A stretch of 64,000 nucleotides of DNA, taken from positions 1 to 64,000 of the forward strand of contig CAVSKI010000007.1 in NCBI GenBank assembly GCA_963728495.1. The letters run 5' to 3'. The notes beneath the pieces are model-generated. The model was not told the DNA's origin. It was given only the letters and a program-made list of their open reading frames with translations, and made no database searches. Within the stretch, counting starts at the first letter, position 1, and the number at the start of each line of letters is the position of its first letter. Made by a program: the position numbers and the translations under genes. Source of the stretch: JACVRW01 sp963728495 (lineage in GTDB: Bacteria; Actinomycetota; Thermoleophilia; Solirubrobacterales; Thermoleophilaceae). This document shows positions 34,055 through 41,557 of the stretch, piece by piece.

Positions 34055-35354
34055 TTAGATGGTCCCGAGCCAGCGCTTCGTGAGTGGTCTGGCGCTGAGG
34101 CCGTGAACAACTATGGAGGTCACGACGCAGGCGATGGTTGTCCATACGAGGATGTGTTGCTCGCTGGAGTTGAGTACATGTGCTTCGACTACTACGGCGG
34201 CGTAGAAGAGCGCGGCGACGCCGCGCACGCCGAAGAATCCGAGGAATAAGCGAGCCGCGGCGGTCCATGGCCTTTGGCCTCACGGTGGCGAACACGAGGG
34301 TAGGGCGAATGACGAGCAGCAGCAGCGGTGCGAGGAGCCAGCCGGCGGCGCCGGGGGCGCTGAGACCGGCCGTGGTCAGCATGGTTCCGAGCATAAGCAA
34401 GACAAGCAGTTCGAGCGTTTTACCGGCGGCGTCGGCGCCGTGGTGGACGGCCCTGTGCATCTCATGGTCGAACTCGTAGCGGCGAAACGTGAAGCCGGCG
34501 GCGAACACGGCAAGTAGACCGTAGGCGCCGATCGCTTCAAAGGCGCCGTAGATGACGAGCACCATGCCGATAGTCACGAAGCCCTCGAGCTCGCGGGGAC
34601 ACCAAGCCGCCGCTGCGCGCCCGGGTAAGCAGCGCCGCAGCGGCGAAGCCGGCTGCCGCCCCGAGCGCAAGCGCTGCGCCGGCGCCGTAGAGCAGATCAG
34701 CGCCCAGCCATTGGCCGACCCACCCCGTCCCTCCGTGTTGGGCGGCGAAGATGCCGAGCACGACGAACGGCGAGGCCAGTCCGTCATTGAAGCCGGCCTC
34801 GGTGTGCAGCGACAGGCGCGGCTCGCCAATTACCTCGCCGCCGGGAGCCGGATAGCCCCACATCTCCGGCCAACACGGGGTCGGTCGGGGCAAGGACCGC
34901 GCCGAGCAGCAGCGCTGCTCCAAAGGACAAACCCATTGCCCACATCCCGAAGAGGGCGATGGCGAGGATGGTCAGAGGCATCACCACAACCAGCAGCGTT
35001 GCGATCGACACCCACGAGCGCCGCTGGACGTGGCGCTCAATCGTTAGACCGGCAGAAAAGACGGCCACAACCAGCGCCAGCTCCGTGAGTCGCTCCAGCA
35101 GCACGTGGTCGCCCTCAGGGTCCAACGGAGGCACGTCGAGCACGAGACAACGCGATCGCGCCGACGGCGCCGAGCGCCACATAGAACACCGACGCAGAGA
35201 ACGTCCGCTCGTGCTGGTGGGACATCGCCGCGACGCCGATGAGCACTGTGATGCCGACGGCTGCCAGGGCCACGGTGTACAGGCCGCCCAGCTCCCAGCC
35301 GGGAGTCACACCGACAACGCTCAGGACACCGCTCATTGCGTCGTCCGGCGCCAC
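34055..35354 (-). CDS. CPA1-type cation:proton antiporter (multiple frameshifts as sequenced)
   Basis: Read on the minus strand from the GTG at 35354, the protein begins with about two membrane helices and continues through changing frames: VLDVPPLDPEGDHVLLERL, GAVLAPTDPVLAGDVG (the TDP motif of sodium/proton exchangers), SLHTEAGFNDGLASPFVV (the ND motif), FRRYEFDHEMHRAVH, GFFGVRGVAALFYAAVVV, and the stop at 34055. Removing four inserted bases (roughly 35150, 34853, 34600 and 34265) gives a 431-residue protein of normal family layout. It probably exchanges Na+ or K+ for H+. Confidence 0.78.
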
Positions 35355-36094
35355 CTGCGCCTTGAAAGAGGTGCCTTAGGCGAAACGAACCCAGGTGCGG
35401 TTGCGGTGGCGCGGTGGGAAGGCGGCAACTGAACTCCTCAAGTCGAAGGTCGGCGAGTAATCGCCGACCCGTCTTCCCGGCACACCGCTGTCCACTGTAC
35501 CGCGGCGACCGGAAAGCCGCGAGCTTTGCGCTTCGGCAATGGAGGGCCGTCCCGCCCGATCGCCGACGTCGCGATGACTTGCGCTCGTGGTGCCGGTCAA
35601 GTGTGGCCGAGGCCGCCAAGCGCCGGCTGGCGCGCCCCGCAACCGCGAGGCGCTGAACGCGCGCCCGCGGCATCGAGCCTACCCGCCGCGGCCATGCGCG
35701 ACCTGCGGTCAGGAGTTCACCCCGGGTTGCGTTGATCAGCGGTATTGCCGTCACTCGTGTCGTCAACACCGCTACCTGGCGCGGGTTGGCGGAGCCCAGT
35801 AGCGCCTTGCGCGCCGCGGGGCCGGCAAGGGTGCCAGGTCGCCCTGCGATGCTTCCAAGCGCGCCACCCGCTACGGCAGCAGCCAAGTCGCTGCCCGTGT
35901 CGTAACGCGAACGGGGATTTGACGGGCTTGCTTGGTCGTGCGATCCGAACGGTCGCGCATCGGCAGCGGACCCTGCTGATCGCCGACCACCGTGGCCACT
36001 TCAGGCGGCGCTCGCTGCCCCCGGCCACCTCGCTTGCAATGTGACCCCTGAGAGCGCGAGGATCTCACCGTCAATTCGACGAGAGGAGACTGCC
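35355..36094. other. intergenic stretch with one small zinc-ribbon ORF
   Basis: Apart from the zinc-ribbon ORF (35587-35802) I see no gene. The segment 36040-36094 holds the leader of the cupin gene. Confidence 0.4.
35587..35802 (+). CDS. small zinc-ribbon-like protein
   Basis: A 71-residue frame whose C-terminal half has a treble-clef/zinc-ribbon-like spacing, CATCGQEFTPGCVDQRYC and then RHSCRQH: C-x2-C, an aromatic, Q-x-Y-C-x3-C. Such ribbons occur in small proteins of mobile elements. The N-terminal half is Arg/Pro-rich and may not be translated; the GTG start lacks a clear ribosome-binding site. Only the motif region is well supported. Confidence 0.4.
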   Translation: MVPVKCGRGRQAPAGAPRNREALNARPRHRAYPPRPCATCGQEFTPGCVDQRYCRHSCRQHRYLARVGGAQ

Positions 36095-36457
36095 GTGGCC
36101 GGTGTGGAAACACGCGACTTCGATTCGCCTGATGAGACGCGGACGCCGGACAAGACGCAGGTGGATGTGGTGCGCATCGGCGCGACGACGGCCGCGCGGT
36201 TCGCGTTCGAGCCGGGCTGGCGCTGGTCGGAATGCGTCAAGCCGGTCGCCGGAACCGAGAGCTGCCAGGTTCGCCACGTCGGCGTTGCCCACGCCGGCCG
36301 GATAGCTGTCAAGCACGAGGACGGAACCGAAGTTGAGATCGGTCCGGGCGACGCGTACGTCATCGAGCCCGGCCACGACGCGTGGGTCGTCGGCGACGAG
36401 CGGTTCGTCGGGTTCGAGTTCGAGCAGCGATCGGCGGAGGAATACGCCAAGGGCTGA
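36095..36457 (+). CDS. cupin-domain protein
   Basis: A 120-residue single cupin. RFAFEPGWRWSECVKPV opens the barrel, followed by the conserved turn EDGTEVEIGPGDAYVIEPGHDAWVVG (shown in family form over two strands) and FVGFEFEQRS. Metal ligands are weak: the first motif has a cysteine where histidines are usual. The GTG at 36095 follows AGGAG with 7-base spacing. It is the first of two cupin genes in tandem; enzyme or sensor role unknown. Confidence 0.75.
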   Translation: MAGVETRDFDSPDETRTPDKTQVDVVRIGATTAARFAFEPGWRWSECVKPVAGTESCQVRHVGVAHAGRIAVKHEDGTEVEIGPGDAYVIEPGHDAWVVGDERFVGFEFEQRSAEEYAKG

Positions 36458-36597
36458 ACGGTCGAGTCGCGTTACGGGGTCGCCGGCAAGGTGTGTCGCC
36501 AACTTGATCCTCGAGATCGAGGACAGACGGGTCGACCACCTGCAGATCGGTCGGCAAGCGGAGAGAGTGAGACCAAGCCCTTCAAAGGAGGTACGAG

Positions 36598-36984
36598 ATG
36601 CCAAAGGCATCGAAGCAGACCGCTTCTGAGCACGAGACCGTCGAAGGCTACGAAGGCCACTTCGAGCACTTTGACGGTGGCTGGACCGTGGGCTTTGAGA
36701 CCTACACCCAGGACGCCGACCTTGCCCCGTTCTTCAAGGGGCTTCCCAATGACCAGTGCCAGTGCCAGCACATGGGCTACGTGATCAGGGGGAAGGTCGC
36801 GTTTCGCACCGGAGAGGTAGAAGAGGTCTTCGAGGCCGGCGACGCGTACTACGTCGGCCCCGGGCACACCCCGGTCCTCTTCGCCGGAACTGAGGTAGTC
36901 GAGTTCAGCCCCACCGAGGAGCTCGGCCGGACGATGGAGGTCGTGACCAAGAACATGGACGAGATGGAGGGCGCGTCCTCCTGA
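36598..36984 (+). CDS. cupin-domain protein
   Basis: A 128-residue cupin with a strong Shine-Dalgarno (AAAGGAGG). It contains NDQCQCQHMGYVIRGKVAF in the first cupin motif (a histidine and cysteines as possible ligands) and FEAGDAYYVGPGHTPVLF in the second. It lies 140 bases after the first cupin gene and shares the GDAY-V-PGH core with it, so they are probably old duplicates. Function unknown. Confidence 0.8.
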   Translation: MPKASKQTASEHETVEGYEGHFEHFDGGWTVGFETYTQDADLAPFFKGLPNDQCQCQHMGYVIRGKVAFRTGEVEEVFEAGDAYYVGPGHTPVLFAGTEVVEFSPTEELGRTMEVVTKNMDEMEGASS

Positions 36985-37534
36985 CCAAGGGTGCTCGGGA
37001 CGCCCGCCAACGCCGGCGCCCGGTCCGCTTGCCAATCGGGGAGAGTCATTCATCCGCTCCGCTCCGCAACGAGCCCCGTTTCAGAGGACTTTCGGCAGAC
37101 GCTCGCTCTGGACTGAGGCTGTGGGGTGCTCAAACGCCCGGACTATGCCCGGGCCGGTTGCCGGGTGGATAGGTCGTGAGGAAGGTGTGGGTGGGGTGTG
37201 ACCGCGGCTGAGCCGTTTCAGACTGCGACGGCGGCGAGGCGGTGGCGGTGGAGGATGGCGTGTCTGGTCGAGATTGCGGACGATCACGGCCACACCGCGG
37301 AGGTAGTTGCGTTGCCCCATGGCGCCGTGCCCGCCGTCGCTAGCCGGATCAGGGCAAGCTGCTCGTCTAACAAGAGGCGACGGGCACGGCGACTCCTCGG
37401 ATCGCGCCGGCGCGGGTGCTGCGTTCCGATCAGGTTCCCCGAGACTGTTCGTGTCTTGTTGTTCGTCTCTAGTTGTTCGTTTCGGCTGTTCGGCTTAAGG
37501 GCGAACGGGCCGCCGCCCCGCCAAGGGGTGTTGT
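36985..37534. other. intergenic region upstream of the replication-relaxation gene
   Basis: I see no credible gene in these 550 bases. The notable feature is the repeat array at 37447-37492. The region could hold the element's replication origin or the promoter of the replication-excision-integration operon. Confidence 0.45.
37447..37492. repeat. iteron-like array (four GTTCG units)
   Basis: GTTCG occurs at 37447, 37461, 37475 and 37488, spaced 14, 14 and 13 bases; the units read roughly (C/T)TGTTCGT followed by a pyrimidine-rich spacer. The stretch is unusually T-rich on this strand for this genome. It lies 43 bases before the replication-relaxation-like gene. Candidate initiator or regulator binding site. 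Confidence 0.5.
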
Positions 37535-38353
37535 GTGGGCGCCTACCAGCTCGGCCCCGAGGGCCACCGGCTGCTGCGCCACGCCGGGCTGATCGGCGAC
37601 CGTCAGCGCTACGAGCGCCGAGACGTCTATGACTACACCTACGTCTTACACGACCTGCACCTCAACAGCTGGGTGCTCGGCTACCGCCGCCTCCTGCAGG
37701 ACGCACTGCTCGAATGGGACGGCGAGACCGCGATCGAGCCACCGCCTTCCGCCCGCAGCTCACAACTGCGACTCGACGACAACTGGAGCGTGGAAGCACT
37801 CAAAGCCGAGCGGCCACGTGCGGTGGTTCCCGACGCCGTGCTCGAGGTGGCCTACCCCGACGCCGACAGCAGCCGCGTGTTCCTAATCGAGTACGACCGC
37901 ACCACCCGCGTCGACAAGAACTACGAAAAGTTCCGCCGCTACGACGCCTTCCTAACCTGGTGGTGGCGCCACACCCAGTACTACGAACACGACGCGCCGC
38001 CGTTTGTGCTGTTCGTCTGCCAAGACGAGACACACCGCGACAAGTTCCTAGCCGCCGCCGACCGAGAGCTCACCGGCCGGCTCTGGCACCCCTCCGCCGA
38101 CCCCGGCCCCGACCGCCACCCTGGGCGACGGCGGACGCTGTTCGCCTGCGAGCAAGACGCGCACGCCGGCGTACTCGAAGCAGCCAGGGTGCCGCCCTTC
38201 CCACCGCGGCATCCAAGCCGCCAAGGCCTGGACGTTGAGTTCCGCCGGGTACTGCTGCCGGGACCCAGACGAGCAGAGGACCGTGAACCTGACGACGAGC
38301 GCAGGGACGACGCGCAGATCCCTGGCCAGCTTAGCGTGGAGGAGCCGGCGTGA
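37535..38353 (+). CDS. replication-relaxation family protein (N-terminally short)
   Basis: A 272-residue protein resembling the Replic_Relax family of actinobacterial mobile elements: YQLGPEGHRLLRHAGL, a VLHDLHLNSWVL segment, PDAVLEVAYPD, the core FLIEYDRTTRVDKNYEKFRR, and PFVLFVCQDETHRDKFLAAAD. Relatives normally begin with a winged helix of 60-80 residues that I cannot find here, so the N-terminus is truncated or lies in another frame. The role is probably in element replication or nicking. It overlaps the xis-like gene by 4 bases (GTGA). Confidence 0.72.
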   Translation: MGAYQLGPEGHRLLRHAGLIGDRQRYERRDVYDYTYVLHDLHLNSWVLGYRRLLQDALLEWDGETAIEPPPSARSSQLRLDDNWSVEALKAERPRAVVPDAVLEVAYPDADSSRVFLIEYDRTTRVDKNYEKFRRYDAFLTWWWRHTQYYEHDAPPFVLFVCQDETHRDKFLAAADRELTGRLWHPSADPGPDRHPGRRRTLFACEQDAHAGVLEAARVPPFPPRHPSRQGLDVEFRRVLLPGPRRAEDREPDDERRDDAQIPGQLSVEEPA

Positions 38354-38631
38354 ATGAGCTGCTGCTTACGCCGCGTGAGGTTGCGGAGCGGGCGCGGCGA
38401 AGCTACCACACGGTGTTGCGTGCTATCCGCCGGGGTGATCTGCGGGCTGTGCGTCCGCGGGGGTCCAACCGGCTGTCGGTGCCCGAGTCGGCTGTGGCGG
38501 AGTGGCTTGAGCCGGTGACGCCTGACCGGCCGGTGGCGGACCTCGAGCCGCGGCCGCGGTCGCGGCCGGTGGCGCCAGCGGGTAGCTTCCGCGATCGTGT
38601 GAAGGTGATCGATGGAGGGGGGTCGGCGTGA
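38350..38631 (+). CDS. xis: excisionase-like helix-turn-helix protein
   Basis: A 93-residue protein starting with an HTH_17/excisionase domain: LLLTPREVAERARRSYHTV, then RAIRRGDLRAVRPRGSNRL and VPESAVAEWLE, the usual layout of MerR-like excisionases. The tail is proline/arginine-rich. Placement between the replication-relaxation gene and the integrase, with 4-base overlaps on both sides, supports a recombination directionality factor for this element. A purely regulatory role is the alternative. Confidence 0.8.
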   Translation: MNELLLTPREVAERARRSYHTVLRAIRRGDLRAVRPRGSNRLSVPESAVAEWLEPVTPDRPVADLEPRPRSRPVAPAGSFRDRVKVIDGGGSA

Positions 38632-39740
38632 GCGTTGAGCGGGTCGTGCGGAAGAACGGGAGCGTGGCTCACCGTGTTCGGTGGCGGGAGGATGGCCAGA
38701 ACAAGTCGCGCACCTTCGATCGCCGCCGCGACGCTGAGGACTTCGACGCCGCGATCAGGTTGCGCAAGCGTGCGGGTGGGGTGATGGCGATCAGCGCGGG
38801 GGACCAGGAGCTTGCTGACTTCGTGGCCGACTGGTGGACGGTGCACGCGGAGCCGAATCTGCGCCGGTCGACGCTGGAGCAGTACGCGATGTTGCTCGAC
38901 GTGCATATCCTGCCGCGGCTCGGCGGGTTGCGTCTGCGCGAATTCACACCGGAGCTCGTGGCGCGCTTCCGTGTCGATCTCGAGCGCGCCGGCGCGGGCC
39001 GGGTGTCGATCGCGAAGTCACTGACGTTGCTGCACGGGATCTTCGAGCGGGCGTGCGAGTGGGGGCGGCTGCAGGCCAACCCGGCCCGGTCGGTGCGTAA
39101 GCCCTCCCAGGCGCGCCAGCGTTCGGTGGTGCCGCTGGCCCCGGAGACGGTGGAGGCGATCCGCAGCAAGCTGCTCGAGCGCGGCCGCGTCCGTGACGCG
39201 GCGCTGGTGTCGGTGCTTGCCTACCAGGGCCTAAGGCCCGGCGAGGCGCTCGGCCTCGCCGTCGACCGCCTGCGCGACCGGACGATCGTTGTCGACGCCG
39301 CCGCGTCGCTCGGCAGGATCGAGGACACCAAGACCACCGGGTCGATCCGGTCGGTGGACCTTGTCAGGCAGGTGGCGACCGACCTGGCCGAGTACCGGCT
39401 CGCCTCCGGTGTGCGGTCGGGCCTGCTGTTCCCGGGCGTGGACGGCAAGCCTTGGACGAAGGAGATCTGGGGCAACTGGCGCCGGCGGGTCTACCAGCCC
39501 GCCGCGCGCGAGCTCGGGCTCGAGAGCGCCCGCCCGTACGACCTGCGCCACAGCTTCGTGTCGCTGCTGATCCATGAGGGCCGATCGGTCGTAGAGGTGG
39601 CGGCCCAGGCGGGCCACTCGCCGACGGTCTGTCTGCGCACCTACGCGCACGTCTTCGCGGAGTTCAACCCGGCGCACAGGATCACCGCGGAGGAGCGGAT
39701 CCGCCTCGCGCGCGACCGCCAGGAGCGCCTCGCGATATGA
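38628..39740 (+). CDS. int: tyrosine-type site-specific integrase
   Basis: A 370-residue tyrosine recombinase. An N-terminal arm-binding domain (RVRWREDGQNKSRTFD) is followed by a SAM-like core-binding domain (residues about 62-155) and the catalytic domain: Arg203 in AYQGLRPGEAL, Lys235 in TKTTGSIR, Arg307 in YDLRHSF, His330 in AGHS and the nucleophile Tyr339 in RTYAHVF. The HxxR position is YxxR here, as in some actinobacterial integrases. The gene is complete and ends 77 bases before the att core in tRNA-Val, its presumed target. Confidence 0.93.
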   Translation: MSVERVVRKNGSVAHRVRWREDGQNKSRTFDRRRDAEDFDAAIRLRKRAGGVMAISAGDQELADFVADWWTVHAEPNLRRSTLEQYAMLLDVHILPRLGGLRLREFTPELVARFRVDLERAGAGRVSIAKSLTLLHGIFERACEWGRLQANPARSVRKPSQARQRSVVPLAPETVEAIRSKLLERGRVRDAALVSVLAYQGLRPGEALGLAVDRLRDRTIVVDAAASLGRIEDTKTTGSIRSVDLVRQVATDLAEYRLASGVRSGLLFPGVDGKPWTKEIWGNWRRRVYQPAARELGLESARPYDLRHSFVSLLIHEGRSVVEVAAQAGHSPTVCLRTYAHVFAEFNPAHRITAEERIRLARDRQERLAI

Positions 39741-39747
39741 GCACTCG

Positions 39748-39764
39748 GTACCTCTCACGTACCT
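39748..39764. repeat. paired GTACCT repeats inside right end of tRNA-Val element
   Basis: GTACCT at 39748-39753 and 39759-39764, an 11-base period, lie just after the integrase stop and 53 bases before the att core. They mirror the pair at 27505-27521. Candidate integrase arm-type sites. Confidence 0.5.
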
Positions 39765-39817
39765 TTTGTGTCGCGGAGCGGCCGGTCGGGACGGGTCACA
39801 AGGCCGCTAGTAATGCG

Positions 39818-39861
39818 GATGGGCGGTGCCTGGCTCGAACAGGCGACCTCCACGGTGTAAA
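39818..39861. repeat. right att repeat of the tRNA-Val element
   Basis: Second copy of the 44-bp direct repeat; it forms the 3' half of the intact tRNA-Val and ends in the anticodon loop. Confidence 0.9.
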
Positions 39862-39892
39862 CGTGGCGCTCTGCCAACTGAGCTAACCGCCC
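39820..39892 (-). tRNA. tRNA-Val (TAC)
   Basis: Read on the minus strand, a complete 73-base cloverleaf: acceptor GGGCGGT/ACCGCCC, D arm GCTC/GAGC, anticodon stem CCACG/CGTGG with loop TTTACAC (anticodon TAC), T loop TTCGAGC, discriminator A, CCA not encoded. Target of the 12.5-kb element. Confidence 0.95.
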
Positions 39893-39917
39893 CCGCGGCG
39901 AGTCTAGTATCCGAAGT

Positions 39918-40277
39918 GTGAATGGCCGGCTTTTCTGGAGGGCGCTGGCGGTGCAGGCCGTGTTGCTGGCGGTGCCGTTCGTGCTGCTGGCGCTGGCGCT
40001 CGACCGCAGCTTCTTCGAGGACTGGGGCTGGCTCACCGGGCCAGTTGTGTGGCTGCTCGCCTCGGCGCTGACCGCCCGCATCCTGTCGTTGCCCCTGGGC
40101 TACGCCCTGTTTTCCGCGCTCGCCGGCGGGGTGGCCGGAGCGATCGTGTTCCTGCTGGCCTCGCACGCGGCGGGCATGGTCGCGGCGCTGCTGGTATTCG
40201 CGGCCTCCTGCGGGAGCTATGAGCCGACCGCCGAGGGCGACGAAGGTCAAGCCGTGGCCGGCGTCGGCAGCAGGTAG
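39918..40277 (+). CDS. hypothetical membrane protein
   Basis: A 119-residue protein with about four hydrophobic segments (LAVQAVLLAVPFVLLALAL; GPVVWLLASALTARIL; GYALFSALAGGVAGAIVFLL; MVAALLVFAAS) and a short acidic tail. I do not recognise a family. It starts with GTG 25 bases beyond tRNA-Val and its stop runs 3 bases into the opposite-strand tRNA-Glu gene, so it belongs to the conserved chromosome beside the element. Confidence 0.65.
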   Translation: MNGRLFWRALAVQAVLLAVPFVLLALALDRSFFEDWGWLTGPVVWLLASALTARILSLPLGYALFSALAGGVAGAIVFLLASHAAGMVAALLVFAASCGSYEPTAEGDEGQAVAGVGSR

Positions 40278-40348
40278 GGGCGACGGGATTTGAACCCGCG
40301 ATCTTCGGCTTGAAAGGCCGACGTCCTAGACCACTGGACCACGCCCCC
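40275..40348 (-). tRNA. tRNA-Glu (TTC)
   Basis: Minus-strand 74-base cloverleaf: acceptor GGGGGCG/CGCCCCT (first pair G-U), D arm GTCC/GGAC, anticodon stem TCGGC/GCCGA with loop CTTTCAA (anticodon TTC), T loop TTCAAAT, discriminator A, CCA not encoded. Confidence 0.93.
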
Positions 40349-40387
40349 GCGGTCCGACGAGTCTATGGCACTTGTTGGTCAGAAGGC

Positions 40388-41098
40388 TCAGTAGGGCGCC
40401 ACGAACGCATCCCAGGCCAGCGCGGGACGGGCTCGGGGCAGGCGCAGCGCGGCCATGTGACCTGAGCCGTCCGGCAGTCCTCGGCTCATTGGACGCCGGC
40501 GCCAGCGAAAGCCGTTGGGAAGGGCATCCGGCTCCAGGGTCGCCCCGAGATTGCGCTCGACGTATGCCACAGCCATGCGGACCGACGGCATCCACAGGTC
40601 GTCGACCACGATCAGCCCGCCGGACCTGACCAAGCGGGTCATGTAGTAGAGATCGAGGAAGACCCCCTCGAAGCGGTGGTCGCCGTCGATGAAGGCGAAG
40701 TCGAACTCCCTTCCCTGGGCCACGAGCCCCGGCAGCGCGAGCTGGCTCTCCTCCTCGATCACCTCGACGATCTGCTCGGCCCCCGCGTCGCGGAGCGTGC
40801 GAAGACCGGCGCCGCCCCACGACTCCTGCTGGAACGGGTCGACGGCCACGTGGCGCCCAGCTCTTTCGCTCACGGCCCGGCAGAGGTACAGCGCGGAGAG
40901 ACCGAGGGCCAACCCCACCTCGATCGTCCGCCGCGCCCCTTCGGCGATCGCGAGGTCACGCAGGGCTTCGCCGGCGGCCCTGTCGATTGTGTGTGGCGCC
41001 AGGGTCATGGCGGTTCCGTCGCTCGCCGGAACGGAGCCCCGCGAGTAGGCCTGCTCGATATGAAGGTCGAGAGAGGACAACCCGGCCATCTTCGCCAT
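40388..41098 (-). CDS. class I SAM-dependent methyltransferase
   Basis: A 236-residue methyltransferase of the Methyltransf_24/catechol-OMT-like type. TIEVGLALGLSALYLCRAV is the SAM-binding strand-loop, HVAVDPFQ the acidic ribose-binding position, and FDFAFIDGDHRFEGVFLDL the typical IDGDH segment, followed by GGLIVVDDLWMPSV. Substrate unknown. It lies between tRNA-Glu and tRNA-Lys with no obvious operon partner. Confidence 0.85.
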   Translation of the reverse strand: MAKMAGLSSLDLHIEQAYSRGSVPASDGTAMTLAPHTIDRAAGEALRDLAIAEGARRTIEVGLALGLSALYLCRAVSERAGRHVAVDPFQQESWGGAGLRTLRDAGAEQIVEVIEEESQLALPGLVAQGREFDFAFIDGDHRFEGVFLDLYYMTRLVRSGGLIVVDDLWMPSVRMAVAYVERNLGATLEPDALPNGFRWRRRPMSRGLPDGSGHMAALRLPRARPALAWDAFVAPY

Positions 41099-41109
41099 GA
41101 TCTAGCTCA

Positions 41110-41181
41110 GCCCCTGTAGCTCAATGGCAGAGCAAGCGCCTTTTAAGCGCAAGGTTGGAGGTTCGAGTCCTCCCGGGGGCA
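41110..41181 (+). tRNA. tRNA-Lys (TTT)
   Basis: Plus-strand 72-base cloverleaf: acceptor GCCCCTG/CGGGGGC, D arm GCTC/GAGC with a short loop, anticodon loop CTTTTAA (anticodon TTT) on a stem with four GC pairs and an A-A mismatch at the outermost pair, T arm GGAGG-TTCGAGT-CCTCC, discriminator A, CCA not encoded. Confidence 0.88.
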
Positions 41182-41210
41182 TTGCTCGGCCGCCGGCGAA
41201 GGCCGCGGCG

Positions 41211-41534
41211 TCAGGCCGCTGTGGGCGTGCGCTGGCGCTTGGCGAGGAGCACCGCGTCGAGCAGGCCCGGGAAGCGCGCATCGAGGTCGTCGGAGCGCAG
41301 GGAGAGCAGACGCTTTCGCCCGTCCAGGCGAGTCCGGACCAGGCCGGCTTCGCGCAGGACGCGGAAGTGATGGGAAAGGGTCGCCTTCGAGAGCCCGAGC
41401 TCGAACATGCCGCACGAGGGCTCGTCTCCGTCAGCCAACCGGCGAACGATCTCGAGCCGGGCGGGGTCACTCAGTGCGTGCAGGACGCCCGGTAGCTCGA
41501 GCTCTGCGCGTGATGGATGATGTGGCTCTCTCAC
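41211..41534 (-). CDS. ArsR-family winged-helix regulator
   Basis: A 107-residue regulator with LHALSDPARLEIVRRLADGD, then CGMFELGLSKATLSHHFRVLREAGLVRTR as helix-turn-helix and a wing LDGRKRLLSLR. The SHHFRVLREAGLV recognition helix is classical for ArsR proteins that control efflux or redox genes. There is only one cysteine near the N-terminal side, so metal sensing is unlikely. It starts with GTG; no target gene is adjacent and divergent, so its regulon is unknown. Confidence 0.87.
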   Translation of the reverse strand: MREPHHPSRAELELPGVLHALSDPARLEIVRRLADGDEPSCGMFELGLSKATLSHHFRVLREAGLVRTRLDGRKRLLSLRSDDLDARFPGLLDAVLLAKRQRTPTAA

Positions 41535-41557
41535 AAGGAAGCCCTCGCCCGGTGAGT

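Larger units (their letters stand above)
27340..39861. mobile_element. 12.5-kb integrative element inserted in tRNA-Val
   Basis: Flanked by a 44-bp direct repeat of the tRNA-Val 3' half. The right end carries replication-relaxation-like, excisionase-like and tyrosine integrase genes, overlapping each other by 4 bases and pointing at the intact tRNA. Cargo: ArsR/SRPBCC and MarR/SRPBCC pairs, two small membrane proteins, an amino-acid permease, a cation:proton antiporter, a zinc-ribbon protein and two cupins. There are no conjugation (FtsK-like) or phage structural genes, so it would need help to transfer. The predicted empty site joins 27339 to 39818. Confidence 0.87.
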
